Assembly (NCBI GenBank): GCA_900104375.1
Contig: LT629302.1
Coordinates: forward strand, 558,001-622,000
DNA length: 64,000 nt
Source of the DNA: Flavobacteriaceae bacterium MAR_2010_188
Lineage (GTDB): Bacteria > Bacteroidota > Bacteroidia > Flavobacteriales > Flavobacteriaceae
Direction of reading: 5' to 3'
Both the position numbers and the translations under genes were made by a program. Each line of letters starts with the position of its first letter. Within the stretch, counting starts at the first letter, position 1. Below are positions 50,544-60,353 of the stretch, piece by piece. The notes below the pieces were generated by a model. It saw only the letters and a program-made list of their open reading frames with translations. It was not told the origin of the DNA and made no database searches.

Positions 50544-50918
50544 ATGTTAGAAATTTTAAACACCTTCAGCAGTTTTTCTGTGGATGACATAGACAAAGCA
50601 AAAAATTTCTATAAAAGTCTGGGGCTTCGGGTAGAGGACGACCCAATGGGTATTATCGAAATCTATATAGGCAACCTCAGAATTTTGGTCTATCCCAAAC
50701 CAAATCACCAGCCGGCCACCTTCACAGTTTTAAATTTTATGGTGGCGGATATCGAAAAAGCAGTTAGCGTACTAAAAAATAAAGATATTATACCACTTCA
50801 ATATCCAGATTTAAAAACCGATAAAAATGGAATTTCAAGAAATGACGGTCCATTGATTGCTTGGTTTAAAGACCCGGCCGGAAATATTTTATCCGTGATT
50901 GAATCCAAAAAAAATTAA
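50544..50918 (+). CDS. VOC (glyoxalase/bleomycin-resistance-like) protein
   Basis: 124 residues: TFSSFSVDDIDKAKNFYKSLGLRVEDD, then LRILVYPKPNHQPATFTVLNFMVADIEKAVSVL, and WFKDPAGNILSVIE. Small metal-binding VOC fold; substrate unknown. Third gene of the SRPBCC-PhnB-VOC operon. Confidence 0.9.
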   Translation: MLEILNTFSSFSVDDIDKAKNFYKSLGLRVEDDPMGIIEIYIGNLRILVYPKPNHQPATFTVLNFMVADIEKAVSVLKNKDIIPLQYPDLKTDKNGISRNDGPLIAWFKDPAGNILSVIESKKN

Positions 50919-51217
50919 GGAATTTCCAAATTGAATATTTTTTCTTCCCTCAGGCTCAATCACCTAGAGCTTTATAGGTTTTCCATTTTAAGTTGTCAAA
51001 ATAATTTCCTGACCATTTTGTTATTGCATTATTCTAGCTAAAATTGAATGCAGAGTGTTTTTTTAATATAATATTAAGAAATACAACCTGCTTATTGTTA
51101 GTGACATTTACTAATTTGACGGAATATTAAAATCAAGCAATTCTTCCAGTTGAATAATACTTTTACTCTTTCCACTTTTCGATTTGCTTTGAATAACTCA
51201 TTAATCATACTAATTAC
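50919..51217. other. 299-nt intergenic region without recognisable gene
   Basis: Very AT-rich spacer between the VOC operon and tldD. I see no terminator hairpin, no consensus TAnnTTTG box in the right place and no ORF. The tldD promoter must lie here, but I cannot point to it. Confidence 0.6.
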
Positions 51218-52852
51218 ATGAAAAGAAGAAATTTTGTGAAATACGCAGGCTTGGGTGCAGGAGCTATGATGTTACCATCTTATTTGCTTGGCGACCCCAT
51301 TTCTGCAGATGCACTCTTAGCGCCCGGAATGGATGTTGCAATTAAAAAACAAATGGCAGACGTAGCTTTAAATACAGCTAAGTCTATGGGAGCAACCTAT
51401 GCCGACGCAAGGATTGGAAGATATTTAAATCAATATGTTTTTACCCGTGAAGAACGTGTTCAAAATGTTGTAAATACAGAATCCTTCGGAATTGGTATTA
51501 GGGTCATTGCAGATGGTACCTGGGGTTTTGCATCTACCAATGCAGTAACGGAAGATGGCATTAAGAAAGCGACTCAGCAGGCGGTTGCAATTGCGAAAGC
51601 AAATGCTAAAATCCAAGAAGAACCCGTGATATTGGCTCCGGTAGAATCCTACGGTGAAGTTTCATGGAAAACTCCTATAAAACGTGATTTTAAAGATGTT
51701 CCGGTTTCTGAAAAAGTAGATTTGCTAATTTCAGCAAATTCCGCTGCTATGCAAAATGGAGCTAACTTCGTTAATTCTTCACTTTTCATGGTAAATGAGC
51801 AAAAATACTTTGCTTCCACAGAAGGTTCTTATATAGACCAAGATATTCATAGAATTTGGCCAACTTTTGGTGTAACTGCAGTTGCCGATGGTAAGTTTAA
51901 GACCAGACAAGCCATGAGTGCGCCGGTTGGTATGGGCTACGAATATTTGGACGGTCTAGCTTCAGAAAAATTAAAAGGTCCTAACGGATTGATTTTATAT
52001 AGAAATAGTTATGATTTAGTGGAAGATGCTAAAACAGCCGCGGAGCAAGCCAAACAAATGTTGTCTGCTAAGTCGGTAGATGCCGGCAAATACGATTTGG
52101 TTTTAGAACCTAACCATTTAGGTCTAACCATTCATGAGTCGGTTGGCCATCCATTAGAATTAGATAGAGTTTTAGGCTATGAAGCCAATTATGCAGGTAC
52201 AAGTTTTGCCACTTTGGATAAATGGAAATCAGGAGATTTTAAATATGGTAGTGATATTGTAAATATCGTTGCAGACAAAACCCAACCAGGTTCTTTAGGC
52301 GCCGTTGGTTATGATGATGAAGGTGTTAAGACCAAGAAATGGGATTTGATCAGAAATGGCGTGCTAACGAATTATGAAGCAATCCGGGATCAAGTGCATA
52401 TGATCGGTCAAAATGAATCTCACGGTTGTTGTTATTCCGAAAGTTGGAATGATGTACAGTTCCAAAGAATGCCTAACGTTTCGCTAGAACCAGGAAAAGA
52501 TAAATACAGCATCGACGAGATGATCAAGGATGTTGAAAAAGGAATTTACATTGCCGGTAGAGGTTCTTATTCAATCGATCAACAACGTTATAACTTTCAA
52601 TTTGGTGGGACAGTTTTTTATGAAATAAAAGATGGAAAAATCGTCGGAATGTTAGATGATGTAGCCTACCAATCCAATACCCAAGAATTCTGGAATTCTT
52701 GCGTTAAGATTTGTGATGAGAGTGATTATAGATTGTTTGGATCTTTCTTTGACGGTAAGGGACAACCTTCGCAAGTGAGCGCAGTTTCACACGGAAGCTC
52801 AACCGCTAGATTTAATGATATTAATGTCATTAACACCGGAAGGTCTATTTAA
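51218..52852 (+). CDS. tldD: TldD-type metalloprotease subunit with Tat-like leader
   Basis: 544 residues, longer than typical TldD by an N-terminal leader KRRNFVKYAGLGAGAMMLPSYLL with twin Arg and hydrophobic core. The catalytic zinc motif is HESVGHPLELDR (306-317, HExxxH). GxYGTRG-type features appear as IAGRGSYSIDQQRYNFQFGG. TldD/TldE heterodimers cleave short peptides. Secretion through Tat is predicted by the leader but the partner below has none. Confidence 0.9.
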   Translation: MKRRNFVKYAGLGAGAMMLPSYLLGDPISADALLAPGMDVAIKKQMADVALNTAKSMGATYADARIGRYLNQYVFTREERVQNVVNTESFGIGIRVIADGTWGFASTNAVTEDGIKKATQQAVAIAKANAKIQEEPVILAPVESYGEVSWKTPIKRDFKDVPVSEKVDLLISANSAAMQNGANFVNSSLFMVNEQKYFASTEGSYIDQDIHRIWPTFGVTAVADGKFKTRQAMSAPVGMGYEYLDGLASEKLKGPNGLILYRNSYDLVEDAKTAAEQAKQMLSAKSVDAGKYDLVLEPNHLGLTIHESVGHPLELDRVLGYEANYAGTSFATLDKWKSGDFKYGSDIVNIVADKTQPGSLGAVGYDDEGVKTKKWDLIRNGVLTNYEAIRDQVHMIGQNESHGCCYSESWNDVQFQRMPNVSLEPGKDKYSIDEMIKDVEKGIYIAGRGSYSIDQQRYNFQFGGTVFYEIKDGKIVGMLDDVAYQSNTQEFWNSCVKICDESDYRLFGSFFDGKGQPSQVSAVSHGSSTARFNDINVINTGRSI

Positions 52853-52883
52853 TCAAATAAAATTCAACTCAATAAGATAAGAA

Positions 52884-54197
52884 ATGGCAATATATACAAA
52901 AGAAGAAGCTAAGAAAATTATGGAAAAAGCCTTGAGCTTTTCCAAAGCAGATGGTTGTGAAGTTAGCTTAAGTGGAAATGAAAGCGGAAATATAAGATAT
53001 GCAAGAAACACAGTGACCACATCTGGTCACAGGTCTAATCAATCCTTAGTTGTAAAATCTAACTACGGTAAACAATCTGCAACCGCAACGATTGACGAAT
53101 TTGATGATGTCTCTTTAGAGAAAGTTGTAAGACGTTCAGAGGACTTGGCCAAATTGTCCCCCGAGAACAAGGAATTTATGGATAATTTGGGAGCTCAAAC
53201 TTTTGACGAATCTATAAGTTATAATGAAAAGACCGCTAATATCAGTCCAGATTATCGGGCACAGGTGGCAGCTCAAAGTATAGAGCCAGCCAGAGCAAAA
53301 GATGTTACTGCGGCGGGATTCTTCAACGATTCTTCTGGTTTTAATGCAATCATGAACTCCAGTGGACTTTTTGCTTATAACAAATTTTCTAATGGGGATT
53401 TTACGGTGACAATGAGAACCAACGATGGCACAGGTTCGGGTTGGGTTTCTCGGGATTTTAACGATATCGATAAATTCAATGCAGCAGAAGCCTCAAATAT
53501 CGCAATTGAAAAGGCGCTAAAATCTAAAGAAGCTCGAGCAATTGAGCCTGGAAAATATACTGTAATCTTAGAGCCTGCCGCTTCAGAAGATTTAATCGGT
53601 AATATGTTTAGGTCTTTTAATGCAAGAACAGCCTTTGAAGGTCGAAGTTTTATGTCTAAGGAAGGTGGTACAAAACTAGGAGATAAGATTGTTGACGAGC
53701 GCGTTACAATTTATTCGGATCCTTTAAATACAGAAGTTCCTACAGCTACTTGGAACGGAGAAGGTCAGCCGCTCAAAAGAATGAACTGGATTGAAAATGG
53801 AACAGTTAAAAATTTAGCTTTCGATAGATTCTGGGCCAAGGAAAAAGGAGTAGACCCTGTTCCTTTCCCATCAAACATCATTATGGAAGGTGGAGATGCT
53901 TCATTAGAAGATTTGATTAAGAGCACTAAAAAAGGAGTTTTGGTCACCAGATTATGGTATATCAGAAGTGTGGACCCACAAACTTTGCTTTACACAGGAT
54001 TAACAAGGGACGGGACTTTTTATATTGAAAATGGCGAAATAAAATATCCAGTTAAGAATTTTAGGTTTAATGAAAGCCCAATTATTATGCTTAATAACCT
54101 AGAAACTCTTGGTAAACAGGTTAGAATGAATGGAAATTTGATTCCTTACATGAAAATCAGGGACTTTACCTTTACCAGTTTATCTGACGCTGTATAA
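52884..54197 (+). CDS. tldE: TldE/PmbA-type metalloprotease subunit
   Basis: 437 residues; non-catalytic partner of the TldD/TldE dimer. Family features: GNESGNIRYARNTVTTSGH (an N-terminal strand), YTVILEPAASEDLIGNMFRSFNARTAFEGRSFMSKEGGTKLGDKIVDERVTIYSDPLN, and the C-terminal PYMKIRDFTFTSLSDAV. No HExxxH and no signal peptide. It follows tldD by 31 nt. Confidence 0.9.
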   Translation: MAIYTKEEAKKIMEKALSFSKADGCEVSLSGNESGNIRYARNTVTTSGHRSNQSLVVKSNYGKQSATATIDEFDDVSLEKVVRRSEDLAKLSPENKEFMDNLGAQTFDESISYNEKTANISPDYRAQVAAQSIEPARAKDVTAAGFFNDSSGFNAIMNSSGLFAYNKFSNGDFTVTMRTNDGTGSGWVSRDFNDIDKFNAAEASNIAIEKALKSKEARAIEPGKYTVILEPAASEDLIGNMFRSFNARTAFEGRSFMSKEGGTKLGDKIVDERVTIYSDPLNTEVPTATWNGEGQPLKRMNWIENGTVKNLAFDRFWAKEKGVDPVPFPSNIIMEGGDASLEDLIKSTKKGVLVTRLWYIRSVDPQTLLYTGLTRDGTFYIENGEIKYPVKNFRFNESPIIMLNNLETLGKQVRMNGNLIPYMKIRDFTFTSLSDAV

Positions 54198-54211
54198 AAA
54201 CTAAATAATTC

Positions 54212-54254
54212 AAAAAACTGATTGCAACGCCTCGTTCATTGCAATCAGTTTTTT
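54212..54254 (+). terminator. terminator of the tldD-tldE operon
   Basis: 16-bp perfect stem (AAAAAACTGATTGCAA / TTGCAATCAGTTTTTT) with 11-nt loop and T-rich end. Confidence 0.92.
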
Positions 54255-54291
54255 ATTAATACAAATTGGAGCTTAAATAGTTCTTTCGTAA

Positions 54292-54912
54292 GTGAGCAAC
54301 GAATTTTTCTTTACGCGATTGCAATATGAATCCGGAGATTGGGATGTAGATCAACGCATGCCCTCCAATTTGTTAAATTCATTGGTAGAATATACCACCT
54401 TAGCAGTAGATAAAGAAGAGAACATCGTTTCCTTAGGAAGCGACGATATCTTTAAATGCCCTTTCTGTTATATCTCGGGTCATAAGCTGGTCCAGTTTAC
54501 GGAAAAGGAAAAAACTAATTTCAAAAAATACGTTGAAAATGGTGGGTTCGTTTTTGCAGATGACTGCAATCATGATATAGATGGTCTTTTTTCACAATCT
54601 TTTGAAAGACAAATGGATGAAATATTCGGTCCGGAAAAGCTTCAAAAAATTCCGAATAATCATGAAATCTATACCATCTTCTTCGATTTTGATGATGGTC
54701 CTCCCACCACATCTCAGGAATTAAATGGTTGGGGAGACGATTTGGTTCATGATTACCTGAAAGCTATTGAAATCGATGGACGTATTGGAGTTCTTTTCAG
54801 CAATAAGGATTATGGATGCGAATGGGACTATGATTTCAGGAATAAGCGATTTTATAAAATAGACAATACCAGGTTTGCCGTTAACATTGTGATGTACGCG
54901 CTAACTTCTTAA
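54292..54912 (+). CDS. DUF4159 domain protein
   Basis: 206 residues, GTG start. Sequence FFFTRLQYESGDWDVDQRMPSNLLNSLVEYTTL and KNYVENGGFVFADDCN-like stretch (KKYVENGGFVFADDC) are typical of DUF4159, a GATase-like fold found in BatA/MoxR operons. Soluble. First gene of the six-gene operon; the next gene follows after 9 nt. Confidence 0.9.
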   Translation: MSNEFFFTRLQYESGDWDVDQRMPSNLLNSLVEYTTLAVDKEENIVSLGSDDIFKCPFCYISGHKLVQFTEKEKTNFKKYVENGGFVFADDCNHDIDGLFSQSFERQMDEIFGPEKLQKIPNNHEIYTIFFDFDDGPPTTSQELNGWGDDLVHDYLKAIEIDGRIGVLFSNKDYGCEWDYDFRNKRFYKIDNTRFAVNIVMYALTS

Positions 54913-54921
54913 GTAATTTAT

Positions 54922-55923
54922 ATGGAAAACAATTTAGCCCAACTAGAGCAAGAGGTCAAAACATTGACCAATAAACTTACCGACCTTAAAAATGAAATCG
55001 CCAAAGTGATAATTGGCCAAGAGGAAACAGTGGATCAATTACTCATCACGTTCTTGGCGGGTGGTCATGCGCTTTTAGAAGGTGTTCCGGGTCTAGCCAA
55101 GACCTTAATGATAAGAACACTATCCCAGGCCATGCATCTGGATTTTAAGCGGATTCAGTTTACGCCAGATTTAATGCCATCGGATATTATCGGTACTGAA
55201 ATCTTGGAAGAGGACCATTCTACGGGTAAGAAAATGTTCAAATTTAATCAGGGACCGATTTTCGCGAATATCATCCTGGCAGATGAAATCAATAGAACCC
55301 CGCCAAAAACGCAGGCGGCTCTATTAGAAGCGATGCAGGAGTTTGAAGTTACTTATTCAGGAAAGACCTATAAACTAGAAAAACCGTTCTTCATTTTGGC
55401 CACTCAAAACCCGATTGAACAATCCGGTACTTTTCCTTTACCAGAAGCGCAGCAAGACAGATTTCTGCTTTATATAAAAATCGGATACCCTACTGCGGAA
55501 GAAGAATTGAATGTTTTAAAATCTACCACTGGGACCAAAAAATATAAAGTTGAAGAAGTCATCTCCGCAAACGATATAATTAGACTTCAAGAAATGGTTC
55601 GAGAAATCCCAATCAGCGATTCTCTTATAAAATATGTGAATGAAATCGTTAGAGCAACTAGACCAGATAGTACAAAGATAAAATACGTTCAAGATTGGGT
55701 GAGTTGGGGAGCAGGTCCAAGAGCGGGACAAGCGATGATTTTAACTGCCAAAGCCAGAGCATTATTGCAAGGAAGATTAGCGGTTATGCCAAAGGATATT
55801 GAAGCAGTTGCGTTCCCGGTTTTGAGACATAGAACCATAATTAACTTTAGGGCAGAAGCTGAAGGTATTACTTCTGATAATGTCACACAACACCTTTTAA
55901 AAGAAATACTTATAGAAAAATAA
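54922..55923 (+). CDS. MoxR-family AAA+ ATPase
   Basis: 333 residues with Walker A GVPGLAKT (54-61), Walker B DEIN (121-124), sensor QNPIEQSGTFPLPEAQQDRF (GTYPLPEAQxDRF-type). MoxR proteins are chaperone-like ATPases acting with VWA/DUF58 partners. Together with the downstream DUF58 and BatA genes it forms a conserved envelope-maturation module. Confidence 0.95.
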   Translation: MENNLAQLEQEVKTLTNKLTDLKNEIAKVIIGQEETVDQLLITFLAGGHALLEGVPGLAKTLMIRTLSQAMHLDFKRIQFTPDLMPSDIIGTEILEEDHSTGKKMFKFNQGPIFANIILADEINRTPPKTQAALLEAMQEFEVTYSGKTYKLEKPFFILATQNPIEQSGTFPLPEAQQDRFLLYIKIGYPTAEEELNVLKSTTGTKKYKVEEVISANDIIRLQEMVREIPISDSLIKYVNEIVRATRPDSTKIKYVQDWVSWGAGPRAGQAMILTAKARALLQGRLAVMPKDIEAVAFPVLRHRTIINFRAEAEGITSDNVTQHLLKEILIEK

Positions 55924-55931
55924 AATCAAAT

Positions 55932-56828
55932 TTGAAAGACGATTATCAATCCTTATTAAAACCAGAAATCATAAATTCAGTTTCTGGTCTTGCACTTATT
56001 TCTAGGGTGCTGGTAGATAATTATCTTTCCGGTTCTAATAGAAGTAGAAGGGTCGGGCAAGGAATGGAATTCAGCCAATATCGAGGTTATGAGCAAGGCG
56101 ATGATCTGCGTCTGTTAGATTGGAAAATGTTAGCGCGTTCTGGTAGATATTATATAAAACAGTCCGAAATAGAAACCAATATTTCAACAAAATTTATCAT
56201 CGATGCTAGTAACTCGATGCTTCATCAAGAAAAGGGGCTATCAAAAATTGATTATGTAAAAGTTCATGTTGCAACACTTTCATATCTCTCTCTACAACAA
56301 GGTGACGCCATCGGTTTATTTTCATTAAATAACCAAGGCCTCTCGAGTTTGCAACCCAAAATACAGAAACAGCATTTTAACCGAATCCTTCAAAATCTTA
56401 TAGATATTAAGATTGGCGGCAGGTGGCCAGAAAATACAGTGCAATTAGAGAAATTGCATGATAGGAATCAGCGGGAAATGATATTCTTCATTACCGATAT
56501 GTACGAAGAAAATGAGGAGCTTTCAACCTTTATAAACGGATTAAAAACATCGAGAAATGAAGTTATTGTCCTTCATATTATGGGAAAACAAGAGCGAGAA
56601 TTTGATTATTCCGGCAATCTAACATTTGTGGACCTGGAGAGTGGAGCCCAATTTAAGGTCGATTCTAATTCGGCGAAAGCACAGTATCATTCGAAGATGA
56701 ATCAGTTTATCACCGATACCAAGGAACGTTTGTTGTCTAATGCAATTACCTATAGTCTCTTTACGCTTGGAAATCCCGTCGAAGAAACTTTGCAACTATT
56801 TTTGAAACAACGCAGCAACCTTATCTGA
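55932..56828 (+). CDS. DUF58 domain protein (VWA-like)
   Basis: 298 residues, TTG start. DUF58 signature FSQYRGYEQGDDLRLLDWKMLARSGRYYIKQ (about 48-78), and a VWA-like part FIIDASNSM (93-101, MIDAS DxSxS type). It works with MoxR; probably cytosolic or membrane-associated. One-nt gap to the BatA gene. Confidence 0.92.
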   Translation: MKDDYQSLLKPEIINSVSGLALISRVLVDNYLSGSNRSRRVGQGMEFSQYRGYEQGDDLRLLDWKMLARSGRYYIKQSEIETNISTKFIIDASNSMLHQEKGLSKIDYVKVHVATLSYLSLQQGDAIGLFSLNNQGLSSLQPKIQKQHFNRILQNLIDIKIGGRWPENTVQLEKLHDRNQREMIFFITDMYEENEELSTFINGLKTSRNEVIVLHIMGKQEREFDYSGNLTFVDLESGAQFKVDSNSAKAQYHSKMNQFITDTKERLLSNAITYSLFTLGNPVEETLQLFLKQRSNLI

Positions 56829-56829
56829 T

Positions 56830-58131
56830 ATGACGTTGGCCAATCCACAATATCTCTGGGCACTGACAGGACTTTTAATTCCTTTGGCGATTCATTTATG
56901 GAGCAATAAAAAGGGTAAAATAATTAAGGTTGGCAATACAAGATTTTTGGAACAGAGCGATGCGCCACAGAGCAGTAGCATTCAACTAAACGAATATCTT
57001 TTACTGTTGTTGAGGATGCTGATTGTTGCAGCGATTGTTTTGATTATGGCCGAACCTCATTTTTTAGATTCAAGAAAAAATGTTGCAATAACATATCTGG
57101 TTGAAGAATCACTTTTACAAAGTGGAAAACTTTCTCAATTTTTTTCAAGGAGTTCAAAGGATTCAGAAATAAGAGTACTGAAAAAAGGCCTTCCAATTGT
57201 GGATTTGGATGAAGTTGAGTCGAATCGAAGCCAGAGCTATCAAATTCCAAACTACTGGTCTTACATCGATGAACTTCCGAATTTAAAAACAGATAGTCTT
57301 GTAATCATTACCAAAGGATATCTACAAGGTTTAAAAGGAAAACGGCCGCAAGTACCGATTAATGCAAAGTGGATCGTTATAGATTCTGAAAATAACAAAG
57401 CCAAGGAGTTGGCGGTATTAGAAAAAAATAACGAATATGAAATTTTAAAATCTTCGACATCCCAAGGAAATCTTCAATATCAAAAAGAACCCATTTCTGA
57501 AAATCAAATTCAAATAGAAAATGAGTCTAATTCTGTGAAGCTGAAATCGGATTCTACAGAAAAGAAATTGCCACTACTAAAACAGGAACCTTATCATATT
57601 TCCATAAGAACCGAAGATTCCTTGCAAAATCAGGCCAAATATTTTGAAGCGGCTTTTAAAGCTATTTCGGCGTATTTGGAGCGTCCAATTATTATTTCAA
57701 TTGAAAAGTTAGAAGAGAGTCTAGATTCAACTGAATTGGATTTATTGGTCTGGATCAGTGAAACAGAAATTCCAGCTAATGTTGATAAAGTAATTCATCT
57801 TAAACCGGATTCATATTCTGATAAATTGCTTAAGAGTGAAAATAATACAAGTGTTTATCAACTTGCTGAACTCTTAAATCCTGAAAACATCATCGATAAA
57901 TATTTCGTTGAGAGTTTGATTACCATTTTGGATTTTAATGCAGAAATAAAGGAAACATTAGTCGAAGATGACAATCGTGTTGTAGCTGAAAATGAGCTAA
58001 AACCGGTGTTCAATCAAGATTTAGATAAGCAAAGGAAATTGTCCAAAAGCAGTTTCATCCCTTGGCTATTGGTGTTTTTATTCTTGTTATTTATTGTAGA
58101 AAGAATCCTGTCTAGAAATAGGGTCCAATGA
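56830..58131 (+). CDS. BatA-type membrane protein
   Basis: 433 residues. N-terminal BatA domain with two helices: LANPQYLWALTGLLIPLAIHLW and NEYLLLLLRMLIVAAIVLIMAEPHFL, with FLEQSDAPQSSS between; final helix (FIPWLLVFLFLLFIVERIL). Its VWA-like domain is divergent or missing. It overlaps the next gene by 4 nt (ATGA). Confidence 0.88.
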   Translation: MTLANPQYLWALTGLLIPLAIHLWSNKKGKIIKVGNTRFLEQSDAPQSSSIQLNEYLLLLLRMLIVAAIVLIMAEPHFLDSRKNVAITYLVEESLLQSGKLSQFFSRSSKDSEIRVLKKGLPIVDLDEVESNRSQSYQIPNYWSYIDELPNLKTDSLVIITKGYLQGLKGKRPQVPINAKWIVIDSENNKAKELAVLEKNNEYEILKSSTSQGNLQYQKEPISENQIQIENESNSVKLKSDSTEKKLPLLKQEPYHISIRTEDSLQNQAKYFEAAFKAISAYLERPIIISIEKLEESLDSTELDLLVWISETEIPANVDKVIHLKPDSYSDKLLKSENNTSVYQLAELLNPENIIDKYFVESLITILDFNAEIKETLVEDDNRVVAENELKPVFNQDLDKQRKLSKSSFIPWLLVFLFLLFIVERILSRNRVQ

Positions 58132-60353
58132 GAGAAACAGGCATTAATATAATTACCCAATTTAGGCAGCGCTGGATTCTTTATAATCTCCTGCGAATCT
58201 TTTTGATTTCAGCAGGAATTTTTATTCTGGTCTTTTTTATCTCGCAGTCAGTTTTATGGTCAACAGGACTTTTTATTATTACAGGTTTAGGGTTAATCCT
58301 ATTTCTAAAACCTTTTAAGATATCTGAAGTTTCCGTCAGTAAGCATCTCGATAATTCTCTGTCAGAACTTGAGCATAGCAGTTGGCTTTTATTAAATTCT
58401 TCTCATGAAACGTCCGGATTGGCTGCTTTGCAGAGAATGAAGGTGAATGATACGCTTCAGCAAAATATAGGAAACACAAGACCGCCTATTGATTTTAAGT
58501 TTCCGATTCTTTTCTTTTTTGGCTGTTGCCTGCTCGGTCCCATTTTTCAGAGTTTTGGATTGTTTTCAAATTTTGATACTGCTAAGGGTGAAGGAAATGA
58601 AATTCAGAAAATAAGCTTTGCTCCAATTGATTCTACAATTCAGAAAAGCAGAATTCCAAAAATTACGAAACAAGAGGTGTTAATCGATTTTCCAAACTAT
58701 ACTGGAAAAGCTTCAGTCTCAACTTCAGATATGAACATTAAAGCTGTTGAAGGCTCAGTTCTAACTTGGAAAGTCTCTTTTGACACCATCGTTGAGTCCG
58801 TTTATTTTAACCAAAGTGGGATCATTGAGAAGATGGAATATAAAAATGGTGAATACACAAAATCTGAAACACTCAGCAGTTCTGGTTTTTATAATTTCAA
58901 GTTTAAGGATGTAAATGAAAACGATTATCTATCTGACCTCTATGGCCTAGAAAGTATATCTGATTTTGCTCCAGAGATTAGTGTGAGTGGGGTTGATGAG
59001 TTTCAAACCTTTAACTATTTTGATGAAAAGATTATAGACCTTTCTGCTATTATCACTGATGATTTTGGGGTTGCGGATGCGATTATCCTGGCTACCCTGA
59101 GCAGCGGGGAAGGAGAATCGGTTCAGTTTAGAGAACAGCAATTGAATTTTGAGACAAATGTGCAAAGAGGATCTAAACGAGTTTCGCTAAAGCGGAAAAT
59201 TAATTTGGACGAACTAGAAATGAAACCCGGCGACGAACTGTATTTTTTTATACAATCTACCGACCTAAAATCACCAAAGCCAAATATCGCCCGGAGCGAA
59301 ACTTATTTTGCGGTGGTTAAGGATACCAGCAGTTTTGGTGCAGGTGTAGAAGGTACTTTGGGGGCCGACCTAATGCCCGATTACTTTAGGAGTCAAAGAC
59401 AATTGATTATAGATACCGAGAAATTGATATTGGAAAAAAATAAAATCACGGAAAAGGAATTTAAATCTAGAAGCAACGAACTTGGTTTTGACCAGAAAGC
59501 ACTAAGGTTAAAATACGGTCAGTTTATGGGGGACGAGGATGATTCTGGGATTGCGATTACCGATGAAGATGAACTTTCTTCAGCTTTAAAAAATAGTGAA
59601 TCAGGCGAGAGCGAAAAAGACTTGCTAAAAGATTATACCCACGCCCACGATTCTGAAGAGCATCAAGAAAGTGCGGGTCTAGAGTCAGAAGAAGACGAGG
59701 AAAATCCGCTGCATAACTATCTTCATAATCACAGCGACCCGGAAGCATCGACTCTTTTTGAGAAATCCATCAAGACAAAAATGAAGGATGCGATGGCCCA
59801 AATGTGGGATGCCGAACTGTACCTGCGTCTTTATGAACCTCAGAATTCGTTGACTTATCAATATAAAGCATTGGAATTGCTTCAGGAAATAAAGAACAGT
59901 GCTAGGATTTACGTCCACCGAATCGGCTTTGACCCGCCACCAATAAAGGAAGATGTTCGATTAACTGGTAAGCTTGAAAATATCGGGAATTACACCAAGC
60001 AAGATGAACTAGAAGAAGAAAATAAGTTCGCTTCAATTAAATCGGCGATTTCAATCCTAGAAAAAATCATTAATTCTGAATATAAATTAACTGAAGCTGA
60101 TAAAAATCTATTTGAAGATGCCGGAAATGAACTTGCTGAGTTTGCGGTAAGAGAACCGACGAAATATATTTCGGCTTTAGAGAATTTAAAATGGCTTTCG
60201 GAAGGTGTTGTAAAATCAAAGTCTGAATTGATTTCGGTACAATCGCGATTGATACAATCTGTAAATAAAGAAAATCGATTACCAGGAAATTCGCTGAATT
60301 ATCGCTCGGAGCTGGATGAGCTTTTCTTAAAAGAACTTTCTACAAATGATTGA
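58128..60353 (+). CDS. large membrane protein of the MoxR/BatA operon (DUF4175-like)
   Basis: 741 residues. N-terminal TM segments (YNLLRIFLISAGIFILVFFISQSVLW, FKFPILFFFGCCLLGPIF), then a periplasmic domain beginning EVLIDFPNYTGKASVST, and a C-terminal helical part with coiled-coil character (KSESELISVQSRLIQ). It is similar to DUF4175-type proteins encoded with BatA/DUF58. Acidic stretch SEEHQESAGLESEEDEENPLH. Function unknown. Confidence 0.8.
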   Translation: MRETGINIITQFRQRWILYNLLRIFLISAGIFILVFFISQSVLWSTGLFIITGLGLILFLKPFKISEVSVSKHLDNSLSELEHSSWLLLNSSHETSGLAALQRMKVNDTLQQNIGNTRPPIDFKFPILFFFGCCLLGPIFQSFGLFSNFDTAKGEGNEIQKISFAPIDSTIQKSRIPKITKQEVLIDFPNYTGKASVSTSDMNIKAVEGSVLTWKVSFDTIVESVYFNQSGIIEKMEYKNGEYTKSETLSSSGFYNFKFKDVNENDYLSDLYGLESISDFAPEISVSGVDEFQTFNYFDEKIIDLSAIITDDFGVADAIILATLSSGEGESVQFREQQLNFETNVQRGSKRVSLKRKINLDELEMKPGDELYFFIQSTDLKSPKPNIARSETYFAVVKDTSSFGAGVEGTLGADLMPDYFRSQRQLIIDTEKLILEKNKITEKEFKSRSNELGFDQKALRLKYGQFMGDEDDSGIAITDEDELSSALKNSESGESEKDLLKDYTHAHDSEEHQESAGLESEEDEENPLHNYLHNHSDPEASTLFEKSIKTKMKDAMAQMWDAELYLRLYEPQNSLTYQYKALELLQEIKNSARIYVHRIGFDPPPIKEDVRLTGKLENIGNYTKQDELEEENKFASIKSAISILEKIINSEYKLTEADKNLFEDAGNELAEFAVREPTKYISALENLKWLSEGVVKSKSELISVQSRLIQSVNKENRLPGNSLNYRSELDELFLKELSTND

